In this document: positions 6,735 through 7,462 of the stretch, in pieces | Layout: each line of letters begins with the position of its first letter | Position numbering within the stretch: the stretch's first letter is position 1 | Assembly (NCBI GenBank): GCA_913009765.1 | Contig: CAJVYT010000205.1 | Location: forward strand, 1 to 7,462 | Direction: 5' to 3' | Origin: an uncultured candidate division Zixibacteria bacterium | Lineage (GTDB): Bacteria > Zixibacteria > MSB-5A5 > GN15 > FEB-12 | Length of the DNA stretch: 7,462 nucleotides | Translations under genes and position numbers: made by a program | Notes under the pieces: model-generated | Databases searched by the model: none | Seen by the model: the letters and a program-made list of their open reading frames with translations, nothing else | What the model was told of the DNA's origin: nothing

Positions 6735-7160
6735 ATGGAACTAAACACGGCTGCAGCGGTTATAGATTGTATCTCTGAAATTGAAAAAGATTCAGCTGAA
6801 TTTTATGAACATTCGGCTGAAAGATATAGCAGGCTGAGAGATATATTCCAGTCTCTTGCAAAAGAACATGTCAAAACCGGAAAGCGTGTCAGAATGGATT
6901 ACTACAGTGTTGTAACTGACGCGCTTGGAGCCGGATTCGGTTTTCAAGGATTTGAAGCGGAAGTAGAGATGCCTGTATTAAATGATGATGTATCTTTTTC
7001 AGATGCTGTCGAAAAGGCTGTAAAACTGGAAAATGATATTCAGCAATTTTATCTAAAGGTAACTTCTGCTCTGAAGCCGCTGATGCCTGATATTTCCAGA
7101 TCGGTAGAGCGAGTTATGAAATCAATGCCTTTGAGAATTGACAGACTTAATCGGATTTAA
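6735..7160 (+). CDS. Small all-helical protein, possible ferritin/rubrerythrin-like fold with degraded metal site
   Basis: I do not recognise a named family. The 141-residue soluble protein looks like four helices: A about 5-30, B about 31-58, C about 87-113 and D about 116-138, with a Gly/Phe-rich crossover (GAGFGFQGFEAE, 65-76) between B and C. Helix A carries EIEKDSAEFYEHSAE and helix C carries AVKLENDIQQFY, the E-x6-FY pattern of rubrerythrin-type ferritin-like domains. The second-half ligands look lost: in helix B the usual EExxH appears as KEHVKT, and the EExxH-like spot in helix D as VERVMKS. If the fold is right, it may not bind a di-iron centre. No signal peptide or membrane segment is visible. 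It follows mmsA by 89 bases with a hairpin between, so co-transcription is uncertain. A link to the pyrimidine pathway is not shown by sequence. Alternatives include a helical adaptor or an unrelated four-helix protein. Confidence 0.6.
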   Translation: MELNTAAAVIDCISEIEKDSAEFYEHSAERYSRLRDIFQSLAKEHVKTGKRVRMDYYSVVTDALGAGFGFQGFEAEVEMPVLNDDVSFSDAVEKAVKLENDIQQFYLKVTSALKPLMPDISRSVERVMKSMPLRIDRLNRI

Positions 7161-7183
7161 GATTGATGGCGGCTGGCATAAAT

Positions 7184-7190
7184 GAGGAGG
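7184..7190 (+). promoter_or_regulatory. Orphan Shine-Dalgarno-like sequence
   Basis: GAGGAGG is a strong ribosome binding site by this genome's standard, but no gene follows. A TTG five bases on gives a two-codon frame, and the ATG at 7206 gives ATG-AAA-TAA. It lies 24 bases past the preceding stop and just before an inverted repeat. It may be a remnant of a lost gene, a tiny leader frame, or chance. Confidence 0.35.
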
Positions 7191-7213
7191 TTTTGCAATA
7201 GGAATATGAAATA

Positions 7214-7269
7214 ATGACACCGCTGCACAGTAAAAAGCTGTGAATCTGGTTATTGTGCAGCGGTGTCAT
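7214..7269. terminator. Perfect 16-base inverted repeat, probable bidirectional terminator
   Basis: Arms 7214-7229 (ATGACACCGCTGCACA) and 7254-7269 are exact reverse complements. Four further pairs, one of them G-U, extend inward (7230-7233 with 7250-7253) and leave a 16-base loop. The element lies between the plus-strand gene ending at 7160 and the minus-strand gene ending at 7284, where a shared terminator is expected. Neither side has a clear T run, and the long, unmismatched stem is unusual for a simple terminator, so a small mobile or repeated palindromic element is also possible. Confidence 0.6.
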
Positions 7270-7283
7270 AATGAGATATATTT

Positions 7284-7462
7284 TCAATTGGAAACGTAAA
7301 AGTTTTCGGAGTTTTCCAGGATATGCTCTATAAGCACTTTTTGGGCTTTATTGCAGGTATCAATTTTTAGCAAATAAAACCATCTATATATGGTCAATCC
7401 TTTGATGTTTATTTTCTTCAGCATGTTTGTTGATAACTCTTTTTTGACAATCAGTTTGCTCA
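7284..7462 (-). CDS. C-terminal end of an unidentified minus-strand protein (partial)
   Basis: Reading leftward from the window edge, one minus-strand frame stays open for 58 codons and stops at TCA (7284-7286). The other frame I read from the edge closes early at TAG. The peptide is basic in its first half (IVKKELSTN, MLKKINIK), then reads GLTIYRWFYLLKI and NKAQKVLIEHILENSENFY. The alternation of charged and hydrophobic residues suggests helices and looks like real protein, and its stop lies 15 bases from the inverted repeat as expected for convergent genes. The gene begins outside the window. I cannot assign a family; a regulator C-terminus is only a guess. Confidence 0.5.
   Translation of the reverse strand, partial: SKLIVKKELSTNMLKKINIKGLTIYRWFYLLKIDTCNKAQKVLIEHILENSENFYVSN

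Overview
The window carries most of a reductive pyrimidine (uracil/thymine) breakdown locus from an AT-rich, probably anaerobic bacterium. Strong GGAGG-type ribosome binding sites, low GC and an Fe-S dihydropyrimidine dehydrogenase subunit fit a low-GC Firmicute (Clostridia-like). That placement is inference; no marker gene is present.

Positions 1-81 are not biological. They hold a poly-T stretch followed by an Illumina P7/TruSeq index adapter, so genomic sequence begins at 82. The contig therefore starts inside the first gene, a dihydropyrimidinase/hydantoinase that lacks its N-terminus.

Four same-strand genes follow with short gaps (39, 37 and 52 bases): dihydropyrimidinase (82-1401), a nitrilase-family N-carbamoyl-beta-alanine amidohydrolase (1441-2277), a PreA-type dihydropyrimidine dehydrogenase subunit with two C-terminal [4Fe-4S] motifs (2315-3517), and an NCS1-family nucleobase/hydantoin permease (3570-5000). 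After a 181-base gap with a weak terminator-like element comes a CoA-acylating malonate/methylmalonate semialdehyde dehydrogenase (5182-6645). Together these would import a pyrimidine, reduce it, open the ring, release NH3 and CO2 to give beta-alanine (or beta-aminoisobutyrate), and convert the derived semialdehyde to acetyl-CoA (or propionyl-CoA). Two expected parts are absent: the PreT-type electron-transfer partner and a beta-alanine transaminase. Both could lie upstream of the truncated left end.

After a hairpin (6657-6693) lies a small protein of ferritin-like appearance with an apparently degraded metal site (6735-7160). The right end holds an orphan Shine-Dalgarno sequence, a perfect 16-base inverted repeat (7214-7269) between convergent genes, and the C-terminal end of an unidentified minus-strand gene running off the window.

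I see no CRISPR array, transposase, tRNA or rRNA. The pathway is known; the points most worth a second look are the adapter artefact, the ferritin-like protein, the permease substrate-site substitution and the right-end structure.
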